Below are positions 1 through 11,212 of a stretch of DNA of 64,000 nt, piece after piece. Below the pieces are notes generated by a model. It searched no databases and was not told the origin of the DNA. It saw nothing but the letters and a program-made list of their open reading frames with translations. The stretch comes from Delphinus delphis (taxonomy: Eukaryota > Chordata > Mammalia > Artiodactyla > Delphinidae). A program made the translations under genes and the position numbers. Numbering within the stretch: the first letter of the stretch is position 1; each line of letters begins with the position of its first letter. The stretch is taken from contig NC_082687.1 in the NCBI RefSeq assembly GCF_949987515.2, positions 22,428,148 to 22,492,147 of the forward strand, written 5' to 3'.

Positions 1-650
1 TGCAGATGTTTTTTAGTTTGATGTAGTCCCACTTATTTATTTTTGATTTTCGTTGCTTGTGCATTAGATGTCATGTCCAAAAAACCATTATCAAGACCCA
101 TGTAAAGGATTTTTATTCCTCTGTTTCCTTCTAGAAGTTTCATGATTTCAGATCTTACATTTAAGTCCTTAATTCATTTTATTTAATTTTTGTGTGTGGT
201 GTTAAGATATGGGTCCAGTTTCATTCTTTTACATGTGGGTATCCAGCTATCCCAGCACAATTTATTGAAAAGAACTCTTTTCTCCATTAAGTATTCTCAG
301 CTCCCTTGTCAAATATTAGTTGGCTATATATGCTTGATCTTATTTCTGGGCTCTCAATTCTGTTTCTTTTGTCTATTGTCTGTTTTTATGCCAGTACTAT
401 ACTATTTTGATTACTATAGCTTTATAGTTTAGCTTGCCTCCTTATTTGATCTTCTTTCTCTGTATTTCATTGGCTGTTTGGGGTATTATGTGGTTCTATA
501 TAAATTTCAGGAGTGCTTTTTCCACCTCTATAAAAAAGGCCATTGAAATCTTGATAGGGATTGTATTGAATCTGTAGATGGCTTTTGGTAGTATTGACAT
601 TTTAACAATATTTATTCTTCCAATCCATGAATATGGGATATATGTATAGC
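1..650 (-). mobile_element. L1 LINE fragment, ORF2 C-terminal part, antisense
   Basis: The plus strand reads as the reverse complement of the distal part of mammalian L1 ORF2. It shows the typical antisense run of phrases: a 'tttagtttgatgtagtccca' segment at the left, then 'ccagcacaatttattgaaaa', then 'ttcttccaatccatgaatat' near 620. The element continues off the left edge. Frames are broken, so it is a dead fragment. The family is recognised from memory; the subfamily was not determined. Confidence 0.85.
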
Positions 651-1160
651 TCATTGTTTAGGGGCCCAAATCAGGCCAAAATGTGCACTGAACTACCTAG
701 TCAGGTGAGGCCACTAGCTTTGCTCTGCAGATGGGGAGAGCCAACAGCTGTGCGGTCTGTTCAAGTGCCACTGTGCATAGGCTACTGAAAGGGCTCTGCA
801 CCTTCCTATATGCGCTGGTTAGGTTCCCTGGTAGGACAGGCTGAAGGACCATGAATTAGATTCCTTGCCAGGACGCAGTGGGAGAAGCAGCTCTAAAGCT
901 AGTAAAGCTCTTCATTTGTTGTCTTAACTCAAGCCAACCAACACCCCAGGTTTCCTGACAGAGCAGGGTCACTGGCTTTGTTCTGCAAAGCCAGCTCCGC
1001 CCACCTGCCTCTTGGCTCAAGTGCCACTGGGTTGCACAACTTCCAGGAGTTGTCTCCAGCTCTTCTGGTCAGGTGGGGTCAGAAGACACTCTCCACAGTG
1101 GGTGAAGCTATATCTCAGCTCCCTTGCCTGGGTGGGAGGGGAAGCTATTCTCAATAAAAT
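651..1160. other. GC-richer segment of unknown origin between two L1 pieces
   Basis: The composition changes sharply from the AT-rich L1 on both sides. The segment contains degenerate repeats of a motif like 'ggtcaggtgaggccactagc' (near 700, 970 and 1070), which gives it a loose internal periodicity. It resembles non-coding (UTR-like) sequence of an older L1 subfamily, but I cannot confirm that. No credible gene is present; the 104-codon frame at 1012-1326 crosses into the L1 and is chance. Confidence 0.4.
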
Positions 1161-1233
1161 GAAAAATTTTAAAGCTTTTATTTTATTTTTTTCCCTAGCT
1201 TTTCTACTGATGGAGAATAGAAAAAGATGTCAC

Positions 1234-1897
1234 AAAGAAAGAAAACTACAGGCCAATATCACTGATGAGCATAGATGCAAAAATCCTCAACAAAATACTA
1301 CCAAACAGAATCCAACAGCACATTAAAAGGATCATACACCATGATCAAATGGGGTTTATCCCAGGAATGCAAGGATTTTTCAATATATGCAAATCAGTCA
1401 ATGTGATTAACCATATTAACAAACTGAAGGAGAAAAACCATATGATCATCTCAATAGATGCAGAAAAAGCTTTCAACAAAATTCAACACCCATTTATGAT
1501 AAAAGCTCTCCAGAAGGTAGGCATAGAGGGAACTTACCTCAACATAATAAAGTCCATATATAACAAACCCACAGCCAATATCGTTCTCAATGGTGAAAAA
1601 CTGAAACCATTTCCTCTAAGATCAAGGACAAGACAAGGATGTCCACTCTCACCACTATTATTCAACATAGTTTTGGAAGTTTTAGACACAGCAGTCAGAG
1701 AAGAAAAAAAATAAAAGGAATCCAAATTGGAAAAGAAGTAAAGCTGTCACTGTTTGCAGATGGCATGATACTATACATAGAGAATCCTAAAGGTGCTACT
1801 AAAAAACTACTAGAGCTAGTCAATGAATGTGGTGAAGTAGCAAGATACCAAATTAATGCACAGAAATCTCTTGCATTACTATACGCTAATGAAAAAT
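1234..1897 (+). mobile_element. L1 LINE fragment, ORF2 reverse transcriptase region (broken)
   Basis: The frame at 1265-1714 encodes the core of an L1 reverse transcriptase. Motif A (SIDAEKAF) lies at residues 63-70 and motif B (RQGCPLSP) at residues 123-130. The protein then shifts frame at an A-run near 1703-1712 and continues in the frame of 1639-1947. There the catalytic FADD motif reads FADG (1753-1764), so the second aspartate is lost. Similarity stops near 1897 without a 3' UTR or poly(A). It is an inactive fragment, opposite in orientation to the L1 piece at 1-650. Confidence 0.93.
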
Positions 1898-1996
1898 GCA
1901 CCATTTTTAACTGGAAGTTTCCAATCCAGTCCTTAGACAACAGTTAGCCTCCAAGCAGTGCTTGTTGGGATGGAGGAAGGAAAACCATAATGGCTG

Positions 1997-2107
1997 TCAC
2001 ATTACCAAGAACCATAATTATCACATTATATAGCCAATATTGTCACATTATCAATAACCATAATTATCACATTACATAACCAATATTATCACATTACCAA
2101 GAACCAT
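1997..2107. repeat. Tandem repeat, 46-bp unit, about 2.4 copies
   Basis: Units begin with 'tcacatta' at 1997, 2043 and 2089, giving a constant 46-bp spacing. The two full copies differ at a few positions and the third is partial. Each unit contains two internal 'tcacatta'-like subrepeats, so the unit may itself have arisen by duplication. Confidence 0.85.
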
Positions 2108-3485
2108 TTATAGTGACTGGTAATCTATTCTGGTTATATAAGCACAGAGTGGGTTTAAAATTTGGTATTTTCCAATGCTCAAAATTAGAATTCCTCCCAC
2201 ATTAGTTACTTACTATGGATAACTTCAGTTGATCTTAAGAAACTCAAGGCATAGATGTGCAGCTTCTTAAAGCATTCTTAGCTAACTTAAGAAAAAAAGT
2301 AATCACACAAAACAATCTAAATTTTATTTTTTATGCTTGTATTCTTAACAAATTAGTCTTTCATTTGCGTTTCAAAATTTTCCCATCTTGAACTGTTCTT
2401 AATTAACCAGCTCAGTGTTATTTGCCTAGACTGGTATGCTGTGTTTATGTCTCACCTGCCCTAAATGCTGAAGGTATTTGTCTTATATTAAAGAAAGCAC
2501 CAACTCATAGACCTAGGACCTCAAATAGTAAAAGCAAGCCTAATAAAAATCAGGTTTACAGCCCAAAGTCATACTGATGAATTATATTCTTACCTTTTCT
2601 TAATTTCAGATAAAGAAGAAGATGTATGAGAGACTATTATTTGTACACTCTCCCTGGCAATAAGCAGAAAGGACTAGAGGGCAGAGGACATGGAAATACG
2701 AAGAGAACCAATACATAATTTGTGAGCCCAGAGATTTTAAAACCCAATCACAAGCCTAGTTTTATAGACTCTCATTCTTTATCTTAGAACAGAGAATCAT
2801 TGAGATGATTTTATTTTGCTGCTGTTGCTGTTGTTGTGAGAGGGGCCTTATATGTTTTGATGTGTTACTGTTTCTAGCCATCAAAGTCAATGTTCCCTAA
2901 GTTCATACTGACATATGATATACAAATCAAGGAATGTGGTTGATCCCTCTCCTCCTCCCACCCACACAAATACTGCGAATGCATTTTTTTCTCTTTCATC
3001 TGTGTTATGTCAGGCTTAGTGTAAGCTTTCTGCATTCATATGTGAGTCATGGTTAACGTATGCATGTCATGTATAAATACTTTGCCCAGGAGAAATCCCA
3101 TTTCCATAGAGATTTGGTTCAGTGCTTCTGAATGTGTCTGATGACTAAAGTTCATCTTCACCGAATAATTTATTATGCAAGGTAAACTTTAGCTTTATTG
3201 AAAAGTCCCCTAATTGTATGATCTACCTGAGGCAACATAGAAGAAAAGTTAATAAATCACTAATGAGTCCTGATTTTGTCCTATATTTTATTTCTTTAAT
3301 CCTGGATTTCAAAGTAAGTTAACTATTAGAAAAATTAAGAGGAAATTGTTACACAGAAGCAGAATTGAAAATTATACCTTTAGGTTTTACAAACTGTGTC
3401 AACATTCCCAGAATGTTATCATCAGAGAATCTAGGGTCACCCTCCAGCTGGCTTGTCCTCATCATCACTATCATTAGGGAATTCC
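2108..3485. other. Non-coding, no recognised feature
   Basis: AT-rich sequence with no ORF over 60 codons. There is a short imperfect TGC/TGT microsatellite near 2817-2835. No repeat family was recognised with confidence. Confidence 0.6.
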
Positions 3486-3489
3486 CTCC

Positions 3490-4120
3490 ATCAATGGTAT
3501 TGTAACCCCATTTGTTGAAAACCTACTGTATGTGAACATTATGCTAAGTGCTGCAGTTACGGCTGTGAATAAGATAGCCGTAATCTCAGCCCTCATGGAG
3601 TTTACATTCCAGCAGGAAAGTCATATTATCAAATTAATCACTCGAGTGCTTATTCAGGTATTTTCAGTTCTATGAAGGGTACCAGGCAAGCACATGAAGA
3701 GAAGAACTGATGCATTTAAGATGTCAGAGAGGGCTTCCCTGGTGGCGCAGTGGTTGGGAGTCTGCCTGCCAATGCAGGGGACACGAGTTCATACCCGGGT
3801 CTGGGAAGATCCCACATGCCGCGGAGTGGCTGGGCCCATGAGCCATGGCTGCTGAGCCTGCGCATCCTGCGTGTCCGGAGACTGTGCTCCGCAACGGGAG
3901 AGACCACAACAGCGAGAGGCCCGTGTACCGCAAAAAAAAAAAAAAAAAAAAAAGATGTCAGAGAGCTTCTTTGAGACAGTGATATCTGAGCTCTGCTATG
4001 AATTATAAAGAGTCAATCAGATAGATAGCCTGACAAACCTTCAGTCAGGAAGGATGACGGCAAGTTCAAAGAGCAGAAGGAAAGCCAGTGTCTAAAGTTG
4101 GAGAAAGCCCTGAAAGAAGT
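3490..4120 (+). repeat. Ancient mammalian interspersed repeat, split by a SINE
   Basis: The left part (3500-3700) carries the common mammalian signature of 'gctaagtgctg', a 'gtgaataagatag' stretch and 'ctcatggagtttacattcc'. The right part (3965-4110) continues in the same orientation after the SINE, with 'caaagagcagaaggaaagcc'. This pattern matches an old, widespread repeat (L2/MER-like). The exact family is uncertain. Confidence 0.55.
3731..3951 (+). mobile_element. CHR-type SINE (tRNA-Glu-derived), copy 1
   Basis: A full-length cetacean SINE. The tRNA-like head starts 'gggcttccctggtggcgcag' and holds an A-box-like region; a B-box-like region follows about 60 bp in. Then come a GC-rich body and a poly(A) run ending near 3951. 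The 13-bp target-site duplication 'aagatgtcagaga' is present at 3718-3730 and 3952-3964. Open frames over it on both strands are artefacts of its GC-rich body. Confidence 0.97.
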
Positions 4121-4144
4121 TGGTAAGGTAAGTATCAACTGGTC

Positions 4145-4328
4145 TCATAGGCTCTGATAAAGATTTTTCTTTATACTCCAGAAAAGGGACTCTTATTCTG
4201 ACATGTCATAGGCTCTGATAAAGATTTTTCTTTATACTCCAGAAAAGGGACTCTTATTCTGACATGTCATAGGCTCTGATAAAGATTTTTCTTTATACTC
4301 CAAAAAAAGGGACTCTTATTCTGACATG
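4145..4328. repeat. 61-bp tandem triplication
   Basis: Three head-to-tail copies start with 'tcataggctctgataaag' at 4145, 4206 and 4267. Copies 1 and 2 look identical. Copy 3 differs only in the A-rich part ('ccagaaaagg' becomes 'ccaaaaaaagg', one base longer). The near-identity implies a recent expansion and possible length polymorphism. Confidence 0.97.
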
Positions 4329-6050
4329 TATAAAAAATATAGGTGGCATTGCTTCTGCCGTTGAGAAAGTAGTCAACATCTCCTTACCACTAAATGCCAG
4401 CATAATAAAATTATTTCTAATAACATCATCTTACATGGGCCTAATGATTGCAGTCATTTAATGAATTCCTTACAACACCTAATAGAAATAAACTTTAGCA
4501 AGTAATTATTTGTTCACTGTCAAAAACAAGAAACCTGTTTGCAGTACCTATGACTCGAGAGGCCAACATCATGAGGATTAACATATATGTCCAGAATTGG
4601 AATCTGAGGATAGTCAGAACTGACCTGTAGTCCAAATTTGAACAGCGGGAAGGACTTTCTAAATCACTCTTTAATGAGAACTATTTGATAAAAGGGAGGC
4701 CCTTCATTCTCATTAAGAAAAATGGGGTAGAGGAAAGCACCAGGATATAATGATAGTGCGACAGGGCACAGTTAAAACGGGAAGTGAGAAGAGGCAAGAT
4801 AGGCATGACCAGGTGGAGAGAGAGAAAGCTTCAAGAGCACAATTTCACTAACGGAATAAGGGACTCATGGGATCAGGCTATACAATGGCTTAGAAGAGAT
4901 AAAAGCTGACATTTTGTAAGGAGATGATAAGAAAGAAGCAACATTTCTGAATCTTAGTGACAACTACGAGCCTAAAGGTGAGACAAGAACATCAGTACAG
5001 TGACAAGTACCATCTTCACAAGGGTTTTAAAGATCATGGTCATCAGCCAGGTTCAGTTTTCTGGGTTGATTTAATACAGTCAAAGCCCCCCACAGTGTGT
5101 CAATGGATTCTGCTCTCTTAAGGGCACATGGAGGCTGATGCAAGTAGTAATGATCCTCCTACACTTTCATGGTTCTTAAACGTTCACAAAGCACTTTTAT
5201 CTATATTTTTTTTTTTGATAAACGTTTCCATCCCTCATGGGTATAGATGAAGAGAGGCAGAATCTATTTGCTTATGTTTCTGATATGTAAGAAACCAAAA
5301 AGAAACCAAGAAATCAGCTGAAAATGTTGTCCACATTCAGCTGTGTTTTTTCTATGCCCTATTGTCTTTAGATTTCCTTTCAAAAAATCATGAGCATAAT
5401 ACTTGGGGTGGAAAATTATCTGTTGTTAAGGAAATCAAAACAGAGTTTAAGCAGATATTTTTATTCCATATTTTGATTATTTTTTCTTCACACAATTCTA
5501 TTCTGGTGTTTTGTTTGCTTTGCCCAGATGACAAATGTGCCATTAAGATTATTCAGCCTGAATTAATTACCTTTTTATAGTAAAAGAAAATCCCCTCCTT
5601 TTGACAAGTAAGATGTTTGTGCTGTATTTATGAATAAATAGAGGCAGCTGTCATAAGCAGCATTATTAATAGCATTGCTTTAAACATCTCATCAGAAAAG
5701 AAATCCACTCTTCAATATAATGTAAGCTCTTGGTGTCCCAGAGTTTATTAAAGAGTGAAAACCACAGACCTGTTATCCACACCACAGCATAATAAGAAAA
5801 ATATCACACTTTCTATGAAAGAGGCACTCAATTCAAACTGCAGACATAAGGCAGTACTCTTTTAAGTGGTTATTTTCTTTGCTGGTCACTTGGGCCTGAG
5901 TTTTCAGTGCTTCACAGGTTAAGAGTGTGGGGATCACCAAAGCGGCTCTCCTTGGAAACAGAAAGTTAACAGCTGCCCCAGACTTCATTTAAATGGTCAC
6001 AATGATGCTATTTCCTGCTTTTCAGTTGAATGGCTTTTTGATGGGTGATA
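4329..6050. other. Non-coding, no recognised feature
   Basis: AT-rich with only short chance frames (for example 72 codons at 5362-5580). There is a T-run near 5207-5216. No repeat family was recognised. Confidence 0.6.
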
Positions 6051-6128
6051 TGGTCATTGTAGAAAGGATTTTTCCCTTCTACAATGACCATTTACAATTT
6101 TTCCCTTCTACTCAGTAAGACTGAGTAG
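6051..6128. repeat. Two adjacent perfect hairpins
   Basis: The first inverted repeat has arms 6051-6064 and 6077-6090, 14 bp perfect. It extends to 17 bp with one mismatch and leaves a 6-nt loop. A 15-bp direct repeat ('atttttcccttctac') links it to the second hairpin. The second has arms 6108-6116 and 6120-6128, 9 bp perfect with a 3-nt loop. There is no T-run or gene context for a terminator role; it is best read as a mutational structure. Confidence 0.9.
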
Positions 6129-7182
6129 GTTTGCAAAGCATAAGAACCCTTTCTCCTCACAGGTCTTCTGAGTTCTATGCCAGAAAAGATAAGACAAAGT
6201 CTAACCCTTTATCACCACAGTGAGATCATAACTCTCCAAGGCATCTGACTGGGCTTTAGAATTTTCCTATTTGAAGGAACTTGCTTTCCCAGGAGGCCAT
6301 ACGTTTTTCTCAGCAGAGCTAACTTGTCCCTAAGGATTCATTTCATTTCTTAGTCACCTTTGTTTTATCTTCAACAACAAACATAAACTGTGCTCAAAGG
6401 AATGAATATTTGCAAGCAGTGTACCGAGGACCACGTATAGAAGCCCGAGGTGTAGGCCTCAAGTGGGTGCATTGTCTTTAGAGAACTGAAAAACAGTAAT
6501 AAAACTGAAAGTCTGTCTGCCTTTATGATCAAGATGTGCAAGTGATTCTAAACAATGCCAGTGGTAGAACACCCTTCCCTGAGAAAACTTTTTTTTGGAA
6601 GTCTATGTCTTAAACAATAGCTTAGGTTATAATTTTTAATACTATGTATGTAATCTGCAAATTAGCTCACATTTGCCACTTATCCTTTAATAAGCACTGT
6701 ATTTTACATGGAAGTTAGTTTGAAGACCTCAGTTACATGGTTGGCCGCCAACCCTAGTGGATTCAGTTGACCCTGACTTCTAAAGGGTTCAGCCTTTTTC
6801 ACACAGTTGGTGTTTTCACTGCTCTGGCCTTGCATACATATTCTTTAAATAGATTGAAATAAATAATGGTAACACAGTGATTGGAAAGATTAAGAAACCG
6901 TATCTTAGCTCAATTTTGATTTGTGTCTAACATTTAAAACTAAAAAAGAGAGCAAACCATGAGATGTAATAGTTTAGCAAATTCAGGTTTTAGTTCATTC
7001 ATGAAACTTTACTGAATGTGACTGATATCTTAACTTTGAAATGTTGTTTTTGAGTTGTTAATTATTTGATTTAAAAATAAAGAAAAAGTGAAGAAAATAA
7101 AATGCTCCATCTGTGGTTTGATTTATTTGCTGTCTAAATTGTCTCTTTTGCAGATGTTTCTGTTTTATTAAAATTTAATTAG
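6129..7182. other. Non-coding, no recognised feature
   Basis: AT-rich sequence without a credible frame or a repeat family I recognise. Confidence 0.6.
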
Positions 7183-7396
7183 GGGCTTCCCTGGTGGCGC
7201 AGTGGTTGAGAGTCCGCCTGCCGATGCAGGGGACACGGGTTCATGCCCCGGTCCGGGAAGATCCCACATGCCGCGGAGCGGCTGGGCCCGTGAGCCATGG
7301 CCGCTGAGCCTGCGTGTCCGGAGCCCTGTGCTCCGCAACGGGAGGGGCCACGACAGTGAGAGGCCCGCGTACCGCAAAAAAAAAAAAAAAAAAAAA
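7183..7396 (+). mobile_element. CHR-type SINE, copy 2
   Basis: Full-length copy with the same tRNA-Glu-like head, GC-rich body and a tail of about 21 A. It is very close to the other young copies. No clear target-site duplication was found by eye. The 112-codon minus frame at 7168-7506 and its neighbours are SINE shadows. Confidence 0.96.
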
Positions 7397-8306
7397 TCCA
7401 TAGGATTTCTGTAATATGACCAAAATGCAGCGTCATTTATATTATATGTATAGAGGGTGTGTGGTGCTTGGATCCAGAGAGACATAAAATAAGAGAAGAA
7501 ATTCAATCATAAGACTGGCACCTTTCTTCATCAGAAATAAAGCATAATATCAATAGTCTCATATTAGCATTTAACTTTGTATCAGGCTTTGTGCCATTAT
7601 CAAAGTCGACCACAGCTTGATAGCACTCACAATAGATGGTTATTTAAGCAGGAAAAATAAATAGTTGTTTAACCTCATTTAAATAAATAAATAAACAAAT
7701 AAAACGTACTCCCACTGCCCCAAAGATTTTAGGGATTTAAATAATTCATGTTCACGGATATGAACTCAATTTTAAATTGAACTAAGCATACTTAATGAGA
7801 GAAGATCATTCACTAGCAAGTGTAAAGCAGCTGTCCAGTGGGGAAGTGTCTGAACATTACAAGAACCCTGACTAATGGATTCATTATCAAACAGAGCATG
7901 ATTTTATAGTGTTTCAAACATGTTAAACTTTTCAAGCCAGGGGACAATTTCTATTTTGCTGTGATGCCTTAAACAATGGATAATTCTAAAATATTTAGGC
8001 AACATGTATTTACTAAGACTCACAGAGGACATAGCCCTACCCAGAGCTGCTTTGCAAATATCAATATAGTGCTGAGATAAATTTGCTAATAAACATATCA
8101 ATCTCATTTATCTGATCCAGAGCTGTCCTTGTAAGTCCTTGGATCTAGGTCCTCATTTAAATGATACACTTTTTGATTAAAACCTTAAGGACTAATTGTA
8201 AAAATCACATTAAAAATACTTATTACAGATTTTAAAAATTGGCTTAATCATATTCTTTATTCAAATATAGTTCCAAATTATACTTGATTATTATTTTTAA
8301 AAATTC
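7397..8306. other. Non-coding; one AAAT microsatellite
   Basis: AT-rich with no credible gene. An (AAAT)n-like simple repeat lies at about 7680-7704. The minus frame of 67 codons at 7904-8107 has no recognisable feature. Confidence 0.6.
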
Positions 8307-8475
8307 TATCCTTAAAAGATGGTAATTTTGTAATAACCTATAAGTGAAAAGAATTTGAAAAAGTATATATATACATATATATATATATCACTTTACTGTA
8401 CACCTGAAACTAACAAAACATTGTAAATCAACTATACTTCAATAAAAAAAAATTATCCTCAAAAGATGGTAATTT
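8307..8475 (+). mobile_element. Severely 5'-truncated L1 3' end with long target-site duplications
   Basis: The core (about 8329-8453) ends with the cetartiodactyl L1 3' UTR signature 'taaatcaactatacttcaat' followed by AAUAAA-like sequence and an A-run. A TA-rich stretch precedes it. The flanks are direct repeats of 22 bp (8307-8328 and 8454-8475) with one mismatch, centred on 'aaaagatggtaattt'. So only about 125 bp were inserted. Confidence 0.9.
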
Positions 8476-8559
8476 GATACCACTGAGAACATGTGGGAGA
8501 TCCATTTGTAGGTCCTGGTTATTTCTAAGAACTGAGTCTTTAGCTGAAACATATTAAAG

Positions 8560-9850
8560 AAGTAGTTTCAAGGTAATTGGCACTAAAATGGGTGATAAGA
8601 ATATAATATGAAAAATACACAATTTCCACCTATTCCTGCTCCAGCTCTCAAGAAACTGAGAAACAGCCCATGATAATGCCATCTTATAAGTCCATGCCAG
8701 AGTTACAGAAAATTTGCTATGCCATCCTGGAAGGAGTAAAGAACTTTGGTAGGAGAACAAGGAAGTGGAAAGTGTCTCCAATAGAAAGAACAGCATGCAT
8801 GATGGCATGAAAGAACAGAGCCAAGACAGATATGCTATATTTAGAGATTTGCAGATTCTCCTATATGTCTGAAGCACAGAGGCCCAGACAGTAGTTAGGG
8901 TATCAGATGATGAGAAGTCGTTCTTACAGGACAAGCTCAGAGTTTCAGTTTTATCCTACATGAGAACAGAAATCAAAGATTCTTAAGCAGGGAACTAATA
9001 TGTCCATATTTGTGTTTTAGAAAGGTTCATCTGCTGCCAGTGACCAAGAAGGCCTTAATATTCCCTTTCGCTTGACTAAACTTTAGACAGATTTCTTCTG
9101 GTCTTTAGGGCCCTGACTTCCCTTTTTTAGAGCATTTATTTTAGAAAACTTGTAATTGCAAATTCTTTCTCTGTTTCTTTGAAATGTCTGTAAATTTTCT
9201 TAAAAGCCTGTTTCCAGTTTTACAACCCAAGGAATGCCTTTCTCAAGGACCTGGGAGCCACCCGTTTGGAATGTAATCATCAAGGAAGATAGCTCCTCTA
9301 TCTCCCAGCCTCTGAGGGAAGGTAGGAACCTAACTTCCATGGGCTACTTGTTCCAAAACCACCTCCTGTAATGAAGATAGGAGAAACTTAACTTTTCCAT
9401 TGGGTAAGGCTAATTAGCAAGTTCTGAGCGGCAGGCAGGGTGTCCTACAATTCCTCCCACCCTAGCTCTTCAAAACTCACCAGGCTTTTGTTTCAGTGGA
9501 GTTGAGTTCAGTCTCTCGCCCCTATTGCAATAGTCTTGAATAAAGCCTTCCTTGCTTATTAAATTTTCTCCAGTGCAATGTTTTACTTTGACACCAGTTT
9601 GGATAGTGGTTTTATGGGTAAGGGGAAGAGGGCACTGGGTGCAGGTGATTAGTTATGAATCCATTACCATAAACGGGCAGAGCTATTGAGACTTCATTAA
9701 GAAATTACACAAAGAAGAGAACGAAGTAAGAAATATTATATTTAGAGGGTAGAGTCTATAGGACTTGGTGACCATGGGTTTTTAAAGATATGAATGGAGA
9801 ATGAACTCTCAAGTTCTTGACAAGAATGAAACCTTTTGGTCTAGTGAACC
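8560..9850 (+). repeat. Ancient mammalian interspersed repeat, split by a solo LTR
   Basis: The left part, best seen at about 8960-9040, shows 'ttaagcagggaactaatatg' and then an 'ttttagaaaggttcatctgc' stretch, a common mammalian repeat pattern. After the LTR the same repeat continues (about 9600-9830, with 'ttaaagatatgaatggagaa'). It may be the same family as the repeat at 3490-4120. The 126-codon minus frame at 8554-8934 lies inside it and is not a gene. Confidence 0.5.
9041..9593 (+). mobile_element. Solo ERV class I-type LTR
   Basis: The element begins TG (9041) and ends CA (9593). It is flanked by a 4-bp direct repeat, ccag, at 9037-9040 and 9594-9597, as class I ERV integrations produce. 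An AATAAA signal lies at 9539-9544, after 'attgcaatagtcttg', as in LTR R regions. It is about 553 bp with no internal viral sequence on either side, so it is a recombined solo LTR. The subfamily is not assigned. Confidence 0.85.
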
Positions 9851-11212
9851 ATGCTAAAACTCATTAATGAAGCACGTTTTTAAAAATTCACGTATGGAAA
9901 TGGAGATGGGTACATGCATTTGTCTCACTGCAACTCCCTGGGTTGCCATCAGGAGGCCTGTACAAGCTGTATATGTCAAAGTCCCCCTACGGATCTTGAA
10001 GGCATAGGCCATAAGGATAAGAATATGGCAGTAGGCAATGTTGGCAGACCTCATTTTGAGAAACGGAAGTCCTTCCACAGAGTTCTTCCTTTCTGTGCCA
10101 ACCATGAGTTCTTGTAAATATGTTGCTGGTTGCTGAGGAGTATTGGGGATAAGCATCTTGCATCTGACCTCTATACTGGTCAAGGCAATCTCATCGCAGC
10201 TACCATTTGGTTAGATTTAATGCTGGAAGCAAGAGTCCATTTGAGAGATTTTGGCAAAAAATAGCATTGAACAGATTCAGATATTCTGCATATTTTCAAC
10301 CAGAACATAAAACTCTCTGTCTCCCGGGTCATTCTCTATATTTCATCAACAGACGGTGTCACAGTCGATTGCTGTGCTCTTGCACCAGCATATAAAATCT
10401 AAAGCAGCTATCCAAGGGTGCATTAAACATAAAACGCCTGAGTCATTCTGTCTTACATGGAAACATATGGGAATCTTTGCTTCCTAATAAAGAAAACAAT
10501 GGGGGTGGAGGCAGTCACCATGGGATTAATCTGAATCACAAAGCTTCCAGACTCAGCAAACAGCTTGAAATGTGCAACAGTTTAGGTTGTTAACTTTCAA
10601 GTAAAATGGAATTTTGGAGGGAGAGTATTCATTTCCCCCAAATTTCCAAAAAAACTCAATTCCTCATTGACCCCAAAAACCCAGATGATCTCCTCAGCTT
10701 AATATTAAGCTTCTTTAGACAATATTTTATTAATCGTGCTCAGCGCGCACTTTGTTTCTCTGAAGACTAAGCCCAGTTTACTCCCAAATTTTAGCCAACC
10801 TCCCACCAAAGAAAGGTGGTGCTTGATTTCATCTTCCCATGTGAAACGTTTTAAGAGTCAGTCTGAGGGGAATGAGGCCATTTGGCTCTATCACTGAACT
10901 AAACTATATTTGGAATGGGGGACAGAAATGCAAGAACAAAGAGCAACTGCTTTGAAACTGGGATGATCCTTAAATTCTGGAGGTCCTTTGCTTGCCTTAG
11001 AGACAATTGAACCCGTGGCATCATGTTCATGGAACTGTATTTGAGCAGTTGCATGATGAGCTACACTGTTTCTACTTGGAGAAGTGTGGAGAATGGAAAG
11101 AATACTTTTGCCTTCAGAGATGTAAACTTATGGAAGTTTATCCTCTGTGACTTTATGCGAGCTCAATATTAAAACCACAGTTTAGAGAATGGAGCTGATT
11201 TGTACATGTTGA
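9851..11212. other. Non-coding; one unexplained 109-codon minus frame
   Basis: The minus strand of 9854-10183 is open for 109 codons and the plus strand of 9914-10117 for 67. Neither resembles a protein I know. No splice, promoter or repeat context supports expression. The rest shows no recognised feature. Confidence 0.5.

Noticed and set aside
1265..1947. Reverse transcriptase coding sequence as a live gene
   Set aside because: It is an L1 ORF2 fragment with a frameshift near an A-run, a lost catalytic aspartate and no 5' or 3' ends.
3731..3805. Functional tRNA-Glu gene
   Set aside because: The similarity to tRNA-Glu is that of a SINE head: it continues into the SINE body and A tail, recurs across the window and lacks an intact cloverleaf.
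4145..4328. CRISPR-like array
   Set aside because: The 61-bp copies are directly adjacent without spacers, and the genome is mammalian.
6051..6090. Transcription terminator or microRNA hairpin
   Set aside because: There is no gene context. The stem is too short and the loop unsuited for a typical pre-miRNA, and the structure fits a mutation event better.
7168..7506. Minus-strand frame of 112 codons and its overlapping plus and minus frames
   Set aside because: They lie on a CHR-type SINE. The same peptide patterns recur at every SINE copy (3716-3974, 13448-13896, 20342-20698, 21170-21440, 29832-30283, 53673-54108, 54328-54590).
8554..8934. 126-codon minus frame
   Set aside because: It lies within an ancient interspersed repeat and has no start context, domain or conservation evidence.
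9854..10183. 109-codon minus frame as a processed pseudogene
   Set aside because: No protein family is recognisable, and there is no poly(A) tail or flanking duplication to support retroposition.
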